From the NCBI GenBank assembly GCA_002720285.1, contig PBHT01000034.1:1-9069 (forward strand): DNA of 9,069 bases, given 5' to 3'. Origin of the DNA: Acidobacteriota bacterium. GTDB lineage: Bacteria; Acidobacteriota; Vicinamibacteria; Vicinamibacterales; UBA823. The notes beneath the pieces were generated by a model. It was given only the letters and a program-made list of their open reading frames with translations. It was not told the origin of the DNA and searched no databases. Position numbers and translations under genes: made by a program. Shown here one piece after another: positions 1-6,883 of this stretch. Within the stretch, counting starts at the first letter, position 1; each line of letters starts with the position of its first letter.

Positions 1-413
<413 letters not shown>

Positions 414-617
414 TTTATTTTTTTCATGCGACATCTGTGGTTGGGAACACTACCGTTTGTAGGGTATTTGGTTGTCGGTGCAGTGCTACCGTATGTGTAG
501 GCTGCATCACGTTCTTTGATAACGTGCTCGTGCCATGTCCAGTGTTAACGTGCGCTCAACCCACGACTTCTCATGGGTCGGGTGAGTTCGCGTGACGAGG
601 CCGGCGCGGGTCAAGAT
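414..617 (+). other. 23S-5S rRNA internal transcribed spacer
   Basis: This 204-nt spacer contains no tRNA cloverleaf and no credible coding frame. It opens with a T-rich run directly after the 23S end (412-424). It contains a perfect 6-bp inverted repeat CACGTT/AACGTG (508-513 and 521-526) whose 7-nt loop reads CTTTGAT, and a weaker ACCCA/TGGGT repeat (559-563 and 574-578). The segment GTTCTTTGATAA (511-522) loosely resembles an antitermination boxA element, but that assignment is only suggestive. The spacer probably carries RNase processing signals whose partners for 23S lie upstream of the window. Confidence 0.7.
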
Positions 618-735
618 TCCCGGTGGTCATAGGAGAGGGGTCACACCCGTTCCCATTCCGAACACGGCAGTTAAGCCCTCTACCGCCGATGGTACTGCGG
701 GGGCAACCTCGTGGGAGAGTAGGTCGCTGCCGGGA
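618..735 (+). rRNA. rrf: 5S ribosomal RNA
   Basis: The gene is about 118 nt long. The terminal stem TCCCGG (618-623) pairs with CCGGGA (730-735), which sets the approximate ends. Internal hallmarks are the loop B/C segment CACACCCGTTCCCATTCCGAACACGG (written here as two overlapping parts, CACACCCGTTCCCATTCC and CCATTCCGAACACGG), then AGTTAAGCCC and the TGGGAGAGTAGG block near 713-724. It is the last RNA of the rRNA operon and is followed 9 nt later by an intrinsic terminator. Ends could shift by one or two bases. Confidence 0.96.
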
Positions 736-744
736 TTATTCTGC

Positions 745-781
745 AGGCCGGATGCGAGGGATCGCATCCGGCCTTTCTCTT
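745..781 (+). terminator. Rho-independent terminator of the rRNA operon
   Basis: A 13-bp perfect stem (745-757 pairing with 762-774, arms AGGCCGGATGCGA and TCGCATCCGGCCT) has a GGGA tetraloop (758-761) and is followed by a pyrimidine-rich, T-rich tail TTCTCTTTCTT from 775. It lies 9 nt after the 5S end, so it ends rRNA transcription. On the opposite strand no T tract follows the stem, so it is less convincing as a terminator for the convergent dehydrogenase gene, although the hairpin may still protect that mRNA. Confidence 0.93.
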
Positions 782-825
782 TCTTCCGACGGTTTATCGA
801 GCAAGGGCCTGCTGGACAGCGTCGA

Positions 826-1776
826 TTATGGCCGAAGTAACACTTTCAGTTGGTTACGAGCTGCTTCGAACGCGCTCTCATAATCCTCGAGCCCGAAGGT
901 ACCAGCGATAAGTGGCGTGGTGTCGACACGGCCAGAAGCGAGGTGGTCGATTGCAGGCGGGAACGGTCCACAGCGAGATCCGATGATCTTGAACTCATCG
1001 ATGACGGTTGGCCAGAGGGACATACTTGTCTCACCGTGAAACGTTGACTTCAGGACGACGGTGCCCCTCGGTCTCAAAAGTTTTAAAGCGATTGGGAGCC
1101 CGTCTGGTCGACCGGTCGCTTCCACAACAACATCCACTTTCTGACTTCCGTCAAGAGAATCGACATGTGTGGCGTTGAGTCCTAATTTTCGTGCGACCTC
1201 CAATTTATTTTCATGCTTTCCCGCGATCGTAACTTGGGCGCAGGTGGTCGCTAGTACCTGCCCGATGATGAGACCCATGCGACCGTCGCCGAGCACGATC
1301 ACGTGGTCACTGCGGGTCATGTCAGTTTGCGTCAAGATTTGACATGCAGCCGCGGTGGGTTCTACGAAAACCGCGGCTGATTCACCGAGCGATTCTGGCA
1401 GCACGTGAAGATTGGAAGGGGGCAGCCATAGATATTCTGCAAAAGCTCCAAATCGGTGCCTGATACCGAGTACGGAACGAGCAGGACAGTGCTCTTTGAT
1501 CCCGTCTTGACACCACCTGCAATTGTCACAGCCAACGTTGATTTCGCCAACAACCCGACGCCCGACCAAAGGGCCATCAGTATCACTTGATACATCTTCC
1601 ACGATGCCAACGAATTCGTGTCCCGGCACGCCTTTAAAAGCGGCGTAGCCGTTTAGGATTTGCAGGTCGGTTCCGCATATGCCCGCTAGAAGCACACGGA
1701 CCCGGCATTCGTTTGGGCGCGATGGGAGCGGCACATCGCGGAGTTCCATCGCACCGTTGATATAAAGAGCCTTCAC
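826..1776 (-). CDS. Zinc-dependent medium-chain dehydrogenase (alcohol/polyol dehydrogenase-like)
   Basis: The 316-aa product, read from GTG at 1776, is a medium-chain dehydrogenase/reductase. Its GroES-like N-terminal half carries catalytic zinc ligands C34 (GICGTD) and H53-E54 (PGHEF), four closely spaced cysteines C83, C86, C89 and C97 typical of the structural zinc site, and E139 (VEP) as a further catalytic-zinc residue. The Rossmann half has GDGRMG at 163-168 for NAD(P) binding. Strand 2 ends in AGKHENK rather than with the aspartate usual for NAD, which hints at NADP use (inference). The substrate cannot be told; sorbitol, threonine or simple alcohol dehydrogenases are all possible relatives. 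The frame stays open upstream to 2004, but that extension is antisense to the methyltransferase and looks unlike the family N-terminus, whereas VKALYINGAMELRD is a normal beginning. No Shine-Dalgarno precedes this GTG, so the start is uncertain; an ATG lies at 1749. Confidence 0.88.
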   Translation of the reverse strand: MKALYINGAMELRDVPLPSRPNECRVRVLLAGICGTDLQILNGYAAFKGVPGHEFVGIVEDVSSDTDGPLVGRRVVGEINVGCDNCRWCQDGIKEHCPARSVLGIRHRFGAFAEYLWLPPSNLHVLPESLGESAAVFVEPTAAACQILTQTDMTRSDHVIVLGDGRMGLIIGQVLATTCAQVTIAGKHENKLEVARKLGLNATHVDSLDGSQKVDVVVEATGRPDGLPIALKLLRPRGTVVLKSTFHGETSMSLWPTVIDEFKIIGSRCGPFPPAIDHLASGRVDTTPLIAGTFGLEDYESAFEAARNQLKVLLRP

Positions 1777-1783
1777 AGGAGGG
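1777..1783 (+). promoter_or_regulatory. Strong ribosome binding site of the methyltransferase gene
   Basis: AGGAGGG lies 7 nt before the ATG at 1791 and closely matches the anti-Shine-Dalgarno complement, which fixes that start. It touches the proposed GTG start of the opposite-strand dehydrogenase (1776), so the two start regions share the same few bases. A TATAAA element at 1761-1766 could be a -10 box, but no convincing -35 is placed before it. Confidence 0.75.
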
Positions 1784-1790
1784 CTATGAT

Positions 1791-2606
1791 ATGTCGTTGC
1801 CTTCGATTCGGAGACCACAATCGGTGTCGGCAGCTCGTGAGGGATGGCACGGGTGGGACGACTATGCACAGTTCTATGACTGGGAGAGTGCACAAACGGT
1901 ACAACGTCGGGACGTTGGATTTTGGCAGCGGCTGGCTGCTCGGATTGGTGGCCCGGTAATAGAACTTGGTTGTGGAACCGGCCGTGTGTCCTTGCCGGTA
2001 GCACGGACAGTTGAGATGGTTGTTGGCGTGGACCGGTCTAGCGAAATGCTTGACCGGGCACGGAGCAGGCTTCGCCGGTCAAGATACGGCCCACGTGTCA
2101 AACTAGTACGAGGTGACATTCGGGCGTTGCCGGTTCTTGACTCGGGACCGTTCCGACTAGCCATGGCTCCGTACGGAATCCTGCAATCGCTTCTGCGGGA
2201 CCGCGATTTGCGAGAGACCCTATGTTCAGTGGCGGGGGTGCTACAACGAGGTGGCACTTTTGGCATTGACCTAGTGCCTGAACTACCCACTTGGGGTGAA
2301 TATCAACGCCGCGTTAGTCTCCGGGCTCGGCGTGGCTCGCGTGGGGGACAGCTGACGTTGATCGAATCGGTTCGTCAGGACCGAGACCGTGGAATCACGA
2401 CATTCGATCAAGAGTTCGTCGAACGGAAGGGCGCGCGACGTTCAAGTCACCAGTTTTCGATCGCTTTCAGAACATTGTCGATTCGAAAGATGCGGAACCG
2501 GCTTGAGCGAGCGGGGTTCGATATTGAGGCCGTCCTTGGGGATTATCGCGGGCGGGCTTGGGATTCACGTGCTCAGGCTTGGATCATTCTCGCTAGACGA
2601 CGATGA
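1791..2606 (+). CDS. Class I SAM-dependent methyltransferase, unknown substrate
   Basis: The 271-aa protein has a Rossmann-type methyltransferase domain at about residues 40-165. Motif I is VIELGCGTGRV (56-66), which binds S-adenosylmethionine. The acidic residue closing strand 2 is D81 in GVDRSSEML, the next loop is RGDIRALP (108-115), the region around MAPYGILQSLL (125-135) corresponds to motif IV, and GVLQRGGTFGIDL (149-161) is the post-motif segment. This pattern fits the small-molecule methyltransferase group of the Methyltransf_25/11 type. The C-terminal third (about 170-271) is arginine-rich and ends in a strand-like AQAWIILARR; it may form the substrate lid. The aromatic N-terminal segment WHGWDDYAQFYDW (19-31) is common in this group. 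The start is supported by an excellent RBS. It is divergent from the dehydrogenase and is followed by an inverted repeat. The substrate is unknown. Confidence 0.87.
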   Translation: MSLPSIRRPQSVSAAREGWHGWDDYAQFYDWESAQTVQRRDVGFWQRLAARIGGPVIELGCGTGRVSLPVARTVEMVVGVDRSSEMLDRARSRLRRSRYGPRVKLVRGDIRALPVLDSGPFRLAMAPYGILQSLLRDRDLRETLCSVAGVLQRGGTFGIDLVPELPTWGEYQRRVSLRARRGSRGGQLTLIESVRQDRDRGITTFDQEFVERKGARRSSHQFSIAFRTLSIRKMRNRLERAGFDIEAVLGDYRGRAWDSRAQAWIILARRR

Positions 2607-2880
2607 CTATTTAGGTTGCGCAGGTTGATGGAGTCCCGGGCTCTCATTTTCAACCTGCATAACGCGTTCGAGTGTCAGCGATTGACATACCCTGCACACC
2701 TCTTTCGTTACTAGTCTCGGGTTCGCTATTCACTATGTAGAGTTCCCTGGAAGTCCTAGATATTAGGAAGAGTAGCCAGTTAACTAGGCGGAATAGAGGG
2801 CCATCCACGCTGGGTGCCGACCCGTTCGATATGCTAAGCTTTGCTTGATTTTCTACTTTGTACTACAAAGGACTCCTGCC
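2607..2880 (+). promoter_or_regulatory. Intergenic leader of the yebC-ruvCAB operon
   Basis: This 274-nt region has no credible gene. After the inverted repeat at 2620-2658 there is a perfect -35-like TTGACA at 2682-2687, but the sequence at normal -10 spacing is poor, so the promoter is not fixed. Further down are three possible small hairpins: TCCTA/TAGGA (2754-2758 and 2764-2768) inside an outer CTGG/CCAG pair (2747-2750 and 2776-2779); CATCCA/TGGGTG (2802-2807 and 2811-2816, one G-T pair); and CTTTGT/ACAAAG (2856-2861 and 2865-2870). The last overlaps the yebC Shine-Dalgarno AAAGGA (2867-2872). The region most likely contains the operon promoter and a structured 5' leader (inference). Confidence 0.5.
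2620..2658 (+). repeat. Inverted repeat after the methyltransferase gene, possible terminator
   Basis: GCAGGTTGA (2620-2628) is repeated inverted as TCAACCTGC (2650-2658), a perfect 9-bp pair around a 21-nt loop. The loop contains its own GAG/CTC pairing around CCCGGG (2631-2643). It sits 13 nt after the methyltransferase stop and could end or protect that transcript. No T tract follows, so it is not a standard intrinsic terminator. Confidence 0.5.
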
Positions 2881-3630
2881 ATGTCTGGCCATTCTAAGTG
2901 GGCTTCGATTAAGCACAAGAAGGGTGCGGCCGACGCCAAGCGCGGGAAGGTTTTTACCAAGATTATTAAAGAGTTAACTGTCGCAACACGGGTTGGTGGC
3001 GGCGACCCTGACAGTAACCCGAGATTACGAACGGTTATTGCCGAGGCCAAATCCGTCAATATGCCGGCCGGCAATATAAAACGAGCAATTCGTCGGGGCA
3101 CTGGAGAAGAACCTGGTGTGTCTTACGAAGAAGCCACATACGAAGGCTACGGTCCTGGAGGTGTGGCACTGATGGTTGACGTACTTACTGACAACAAGAA
3201 ACGCATTGTCAGCGAGATCCGCCACCTGTTATCGAAGCACGGAGGCAACCTGGGTGAGGCGAACAGCGTGGCCTGGATGTTTACGAAGCAGGGATGCATA
3301 GTAGTTGCTAAGGATGCTGTCGAGGAAGAGGCGCTGATGGCTGTTGCGCTTGAGGCCGGCGCTGACGACCTTCGGGACGACGAAAGCCACTGGGAAGTTG
3401 TGAGCGACCCTGAGACGTTCGATTCTGTGCTCGTTGCGGTCAAGCAGTTGGACGTTGAACTGCTGTCGGCCGAGATTGTCATGATGCCCCAGAACTACGT
3501 GAAGCTTGAGGGCAAGGTTGCTCAACAAATGCTCAAACTCATGGAGTCTCTGGAGGACAACGACGACGTGAAGAACGTCTGGTCCAACTTTAACATCGAG
3601 GAAAAGGAGATCGAGGCTTCGCTGGCGTGA
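2881..3630 (+). CDS. yebC: YebC/PmpR (TACO1) family translation factor / regulator
   Basis: The 249-aa product is full length for the family. It opens with the diagnostic MSGHSKWASIKHKKGAADAK, followed by RGKVFTK (21-27). Other family signatures are NMPAGNIKRAI (60-70), YEGYGPGGVALMVD (87-100), TDNKKRIVSEIRH (103-115) and the C-terminal LEDNDDVKNVWSNFN (224-238). Members were long annotated as transcriptional regulators; more recent work on bacterial and mitochondrial homologues (TACO1) points to a ribosome-associated role easing stalling at proline-rich stretches. The ATG at 2881 is chosen because the family begins MSGHSKW and AAAGGA (2867-2872) precedes it by 8 nt; an in-frame TTG at 2845 would add a non-conserved 12-residue leader. 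It is the first gene of the train, and its stop overlaps the ruvC start. Confidence 0.97.
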   Translation: MSGHSKWASIKHKKGAADAKRGKVFTKIIKELTVATRVGGGDPDSNPRLRTVIAEAKSVNMPAGNIKRAIRRGTGEEPGVSYEEATYEGYGPGGVALMVDVLTDNKKRIVSEIRHLLSKHGGNLGEANSVAWMFTKQGCIVVAKDAVEEEALMAVALEAGADDLRDDESHWEVVSDPETFDSVLVAVKQLDVELLSAEIVMMPQNYVKLEGKVAQQMLKLMESLEDNDDVKNVWSNFNIEEKEIEASLA

Positions 3631-4196
3631 AAATCTTCGGGATTGACCCCGGCTCCAATCGCACCGGTTATGGCTGTATCGACTATTCTGGCAGTCAGCA
3701 CCGGCTGGTTACGTACGGCGCAATCGCTACTCCGCCACGCGCATCATTCCCCGAGAAGCTCCGTTGCATTCACAGTGAACTCGTGACGCTTCTGGCTACG
3801 CACCAACCCGCATGTGTTGCGGTAGAGAGCCTTTTTCACGCGCGTAATGTGCAGAGTGTTCTGAAGTTGGGACATGCGCGCGGCGTGGCCGTCCTGGCCG
3901 CGGCGCAGGCCGGAGTCACCCTTGTCGAATACACTCCGAGTGAAATCAAGCGTGCTGTTGTGGGTTACGGCCGTGCTGAAAAGCAGCAAGTTCAGCAAAT
4001 GATTAAATTGCTTCTCGAGTTGGATGACATACCAACTCCGCACGATGCGGCTGACGCGCTCGCGGTAGCTATATGTCACGCCCACCAACTAACACCGTCG
4101 GGCACGATTAGCGCTGATTCAGTAGCTGGACGACCGAAACAGCGGAACTGGCGGAAAGTTAAACCAGAGAATCTGACGACACGAGGGCCGTCGTGA
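3627..4196 (+). CDS. ruvC: Crossover junction endodeoxyribonuclease RuvC
   Basis: The 189-aa protein is the Holliday-junction resolvase that cleaves four-way junctions as a dimer with Mg2+ after RuvAB branch migration. The RNase H-like fold starts with FGIDPGSNRTGYG; the four acidic catalytic residues are visible as D7, E67 (VAVES), D140 and D143 (HDAADALAVAICH). The TPSEIKRAVVGYGRAEKQQV block (104-122) is the conserved DNA-binding region. The C-terminus runs some 30 residues beyond the core with basic character (RPKQRNWRKVKP). The start is GTG at 3627, overlapping the yebC stop in GTGA, so translational coupling is likely. The only purine-rich SD candidate (AAGGAGA, 3604-3610) is too far away to be optimal. 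Confidence 0.96.
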   Translation: MKIFGIDPGSNRTGYGCIDYSGSQHRLVTYGAIATPPRASFPEKLRCIHSELVTLLATHQPACVAVESLFHARNVQSVLKLGHARGVAVLAAAQAGVTLVEYTPSEIKRAVVGYGRAEKQQVQQMIKLLLELDDIPTPHDAADALAVAICHAHQLTPSGTISADSVAGRPKQRNWRKVKPENLTTRGPS

Positions 4197-4795
4197 TCGC
4201 GGCTTTGGAGGGAAGGCTTGCGGAAAAGCACCCCAGTCGTATCGTCGTCGATGTGCAAGGGGTTGGCTATGAGGTGCATGTTCCCTTGTCGACCTTTTAC
4301 GAGTTAGGTGAACCCGGGTCAGACGTTTCACTACGCATCCACACACACGTTCGTGAGGAAACCTTGGCGCTTTTCGGTTTTTCGTCGACACTCGAGCTAC
4401 AGCTGTTCGAGCGCCTGATTAGTGTCAACGGTATCGGTCCGAGGCTTGCCCTGACAGCATTGTCGGGCATTGAGCCTCCGGAGCTAGTGCGGTCTGTTCG
4501 GCAGGGTGATGTGGCCCGACTCACAGGCATACCTGGGGTGGGCAAGAAAACGGCCGAGCGTATGGTCATTGAGTTGAGGGACAATCTACCTGACATCATC
4601 TCGGCTGAGGCTGAGCCTGCCTCCTCGGTAAAGGGCGAGGCCGACGATTTGCGCGGGGACGTACTCTCCGCCCTCTTGAACCTTGGATACCATCGCCGGT
4701 TGGCCGAAAAGGCAATCAACGCCGCACTTAAAGGCTCGGATGATTTAGTTTTCGAGGATGTTTTGCGGCAAGCTCTTCGCGAACTGGTCCGCTAA
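4193..4795 (+). CDS. ruvA: Holliday junction branch migration complex subunit RuvA
   Basis: The 200-aa protein has the usual length and all three domains. Domain I is an OB fold (1-63) starting MIAALEGRL, with the acidic pin region at E55-E56 before TLALFGF. Domain II carries two helix-hairpin-helix motifs, [10 protein letters not shown] (78-87) and [10 protein letters not shown] (112-121), that bind the junction arms. After an acidic, serine-containing linker (about 132-150), domain III (151-200) ends [14 protein letters not shown] and contacts RuvB. RuvA binds the Holliday junction as a tetramer and loads RuvB hexamers. The GTG start at 4193 overlaps the ruvC stop by 4 bp (GTGA), preceded by GAGGG at 4183-4187, so re-initiation or coupling with ruvC is expected. 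Confidence 0.96.
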   Translation: MIAALEGRLAEKHPSRIVVDVQGVGYEVHVPLSTFYELGEPGSDVSLRIHTHVREETLALFGFSSTLELQLFERLISVNGIGPRLALTALSGIEPPELVRSVRQGDVARLTGIPGVGKKTAERMVIELRDNLPDIISAEAEPASSVKGEADDLRGDVLSALLNLGYHRRLAEKAINAALKGSDDLVFEDVLRQALRELVR

Positions 4796-4817
4796 CAACC
4801 AAGGCCATTTCTGCACT

Positions 4818-5837
4818 ATGACTGACTCGAGAATCGTGAGTTCGGTGCGCTCGGATGACGAGGCACCGTACGAAGCTGGTCTCCGGCCCAATACGTTGGA
4901 TAGTTACATTGGACAGGACCGGCTTCGTGAAAACCTCAAAGTGTCGATTGAAGCGGCACGTAAGCGGAAGGAGGCAATGGACCATGTGCTGCTGTATGGT
5001 CCACCCGGTCTCGGTAAGACGACATTGGCTTACGTTATCGGAAATGAACTTGGGGTCCCTGTGCGTGCGACGGCTGGCCCGGTACTTGAGAAGCCCGGAG
5101 ATCTCGCGGCGATTCTGACGAATCTCAAACAGCACGAAGTCCTCTTCATTGACGAAATTCACCGGATGAGTCCTGTAATAGAGGAAATCCTCTATCCGGC
5201 CATGGAGGATTACGAACTGGATATTATGATCGGTGAAGGTCCCGGCGCACATTCGGTCAAGGTGCCTCTCCAGAAATTCACCTTGATCGGGGCGACAACC
5301 CGCGCAGGTCTTCTAACGTCACCACTTCGTGCACGTTTCGGGATTGTACATCGCCTAGATTTCTACACAGAGATTGATATGCTCGAAATTGTCAATCGTT
5401 CCGCGAGTATTTTGAAAGTGCCCGTGCATGGGTCGGCGGCTGAGGAAATCGCGAAACGGTCACGCGGCACTCCTAGGGTGGTGAACCGTCTTTTACGGCG
5501 GGTGCGTGATTATGCTGAGGTCAGGGCCGACGGTACGATTTCAGTGTCGGTCGCGAATGATGCATTAGAACTTCTTGAGGTCGACGAACACGGTTTCGAT
5601 GAGGCTGACCGCCGATTATTGCGAGCAATTATTGAAAAGTTCGGTGGTGGACCGGTTGGGTTGAACAGCCTTTCAGCTGCTATCGCTGAGGAGAAAGATG
5701 CAATTGAAGACATTTATGAACCGTTCCTGATTCAAATTGGTTTTTTGGACCGTACGCCGCGCGGGCGCGTCGCCACGGCCCGTGCGTACGAATATTTAGG
5801 ATTGGACGCACCAAAAAAAGATTCGAAACTGTGGTGA
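4818..5837 (+). CDS. ruvB: Holliday junction branch migration ATPase RuvB
   Basis: The 339-aa AAA+ motor pumps DNA through the RuvA-bound junction as a pair of hexameric rings. The large ATPase domain has Walker A GPPGLGKT (61-68), Walker B FIDE (110-113), sensor 1 GATTRAG (158-164), an arginine finger in SPLRARFG (168-175) and sensor 2 in RGTPR (216-220). The C-terminal winged helix (about 268-325) includes [18 protein letters not shown] and [13 protein letters not shown]. Length and motif order are normal. The ATG at 4818 gives MTDSRIVSS and a 22-nt gap after ruvA; an in-frame ATG at 4758 lies inside ruvA and would add 20 residues with no family resemblance. The RBS is weak (AAGG at 4801-4804), which fits coupled translation. 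Confidence 0.97.
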   Translation: MTDSRIVSSVRSDDEAPYEAGLRPNTLDSYIGQDRLRENLKVSIEAARKRKEAMDHVLLYGPPGLGKTTLAYVIGNELGVPVRATAGPVLEKPGDLAAILTNLKQHEVLFIDEIHRMSPVIEEILYPAMEDYELDIMIGEGPGAHSVKVPLQKFTLIGATTRAGLLTSPLRARFGIVHRLDFYTEIDMLEIVNRSASILKVPVHGSAAEEIAKRSRGTPRVVNRLLRRVRDYAEVRADGTISVSVANDALELLEVDEHGFDEADRRLLRAIIEKFGGGPVGLNSLSAAIAEEKDAIEDIYEPFLIQIGFLDRTPRGRVATARAYEYLGLDAPKKDSKLW

Positions 5838-5851
5838 GGACCAAAGATACG

Positions 5852-6865
5852 ATGGGAAAAAACGATCAGCGTTTCGTCAGGCCCGTAAAAGTTGCGGCAC
5901 TGGCAACGTATGTACCGCCGCGGGTGATGACCAATGCGGATCTCGAAAAGCTAGTCGACACGAACGACGAGTGGATTCGTCAACGCACAGGCGTTGCCGA
6001 GCGGCACGTGGCTGATCCCGGTGTTGGCACATCGGCGCTCGTGGTGCCAGCGGCACAGCAGGCGGTCGCTCAAGCTGGCTTGACGCCAGATGATATCGAT
6101 CTGATCGTGGTTGGTACGACGACGCCGGACACCGTGTTTCCGAGTACGGCTTGTTTGATTCAACACCAGATCGGTGCATCGAATGCTTGGGGGTTCGATC
6201 TTGGAGCGGCCTGCTCGGGGTTCACCTACGCGTTGACGACAGCCGCGGAGTTGGTCTCCACGGGTTCTCACCGGCACGCGTTGGCTATTGGGGCTGATGT
6301 GATGACGAGTATTCTTGATTACGAGGACCGTGCGACCTGTGTTTTGTTTGGTGACGGCGCTGGCGCGGTAGTGGTGTCACCAGCAAATGATGACGAACCT
6401 GCCATCATCGATTTTGCTCACGAGATTGATGGTAGCGGCGGGCCGGCGCTCTGTTTACCCGCAGGTGGTTCTCTCCGGCCAGCATCTCATGAGACTGTGG
6501 ATCAGCGCCTACACTTCATCCGTCAGGACGGTCAAGCGGTCTTTAAATTCGCAGTCCGAAAGACCACGGAGATCTGCAAGCGTATCTTGGAGAAGAATGA
6601 AATAGGCGTGGATCAGTTGGATCTGTTCGTAAGCCATCAAGCGAATAAGCGCATCATCATGTCGGCGGCTGAACGACTGGGCTTGGACGAGAAGAAAGTC
6701 GTTGTCAACATTGAGCGCTATGGCAATACGACAGGAGCAACGATTCCATTGGCGCTGAACGATTCAATTGCCGACGGACGTTTAAATAAAGGCGACCTGG
6801 TTCTCCTGGCATCGGTAGGTGCGGGTTTTACCGTTGGGTCTGTGCTGTTGCGTTGGGCATTCTGA
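5852..6865 (+). CDS. fabH: Beta-ketoacyl-ACP synthase III FabH
   Basis: The 337-aa condensing enzyme starts type II fatty acid synthesis by joining an acyl-CoA (often acetyl-CoA) with malonyl-ACP. It is a thiolase fold with the full catalytic triad: C121 in LGAACSGF, H262 in SHQANKRI and N292 in YGNTTGA. Also present are NDEWIRQRTGVAERH (38-52, the CoA-pocket tryptophan and arginine), the GDGAGAVV turn (167-174) and the closing GAGFTVGSVLLRW. The ATG at 5852 is preferred, with GAGGA at 5836-5840 upstream and a normal family N-terminus. GTG codons at 5831 and 5834 are in frame, and the latter would give another GTGA overlap with the ruvB stop. FabH is usually found in fab/plsX clusters, so its place between ruvB and queA is less common. 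Confidence 0.94.
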   Translation: MGKNDQRFVRPVKVAALATYVPPRVMTNADLEKLVDTNDEWIRQRTGVAERHVADPGVGTSALVVPAAQQAVAQAGLTPDDIDLIVVGTTTPDTVFPSTACLIQHQIGASNAWGFDLGAACSGFTYALTTAAELVSTGSHRHALAIGADVMTSILDYEDRATCVLFGDGAGAVVVSPANDDEPAIIDFAHEIDGSGGPALCLPAGGSLRPASHETVDQRLHFIRQDGQAVFKFAVRKTTEICKRILEKNEIGVDQLDLFVSHQANKRIIMSAAERLGLDEKKVVVNIERYGNTTGATIPLALNDSIADGRLNKGDLVLLASVGAGFTVGSVLLRWAF

Positions 6866-6883
6866 AGTCAGTGACTCGGGCGA

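Noticed and set aside
592..883. Two overlapping plus-strand open frames across the 5S region
   Set aside because: They cross the 5S rRNA and the intrinsic terminator and resemble no protein.
1777..2004. N-terminal extension of the dehydrogenase frame to 2004
   Set aside because: It is antisense to the well-supported methyltransferase N-terminus and does not look like the dehydrogenase family; the family-like start is near 1776.
1874..2290. 138-codon minus-strand open frame
   Set aside because: It is a low-complexity Ser/Arg/Thr-rich shadow of the methyltransferase gene.
2682..2712. TTGACA at 2682 as a full sigma70 promoter
   Set aside because: The -35 is perfect, but no good -10 lies 16-19 bp downstream, so it is only mentioned in the leader entry.
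2845..2880. In-frame TTG start that would lengthen YebC by 12 residues
   Set aside because: The family begins MSGHSKW, and AAAGGA is correctly spaced for the ATG at 2881.
3147..3482. Ser/Thr-rich minus-strand open frame within yebC
   Set aside because: Its composition is that of an antisense shadow of a conserved gene; no independent start signal was seen.
4297..5252. Minus-strand open frames opposite ruvA and ruvB
   Set aside because: The plus-strand genes are conserved from end to end, and the antisense products show no recognisable motif.
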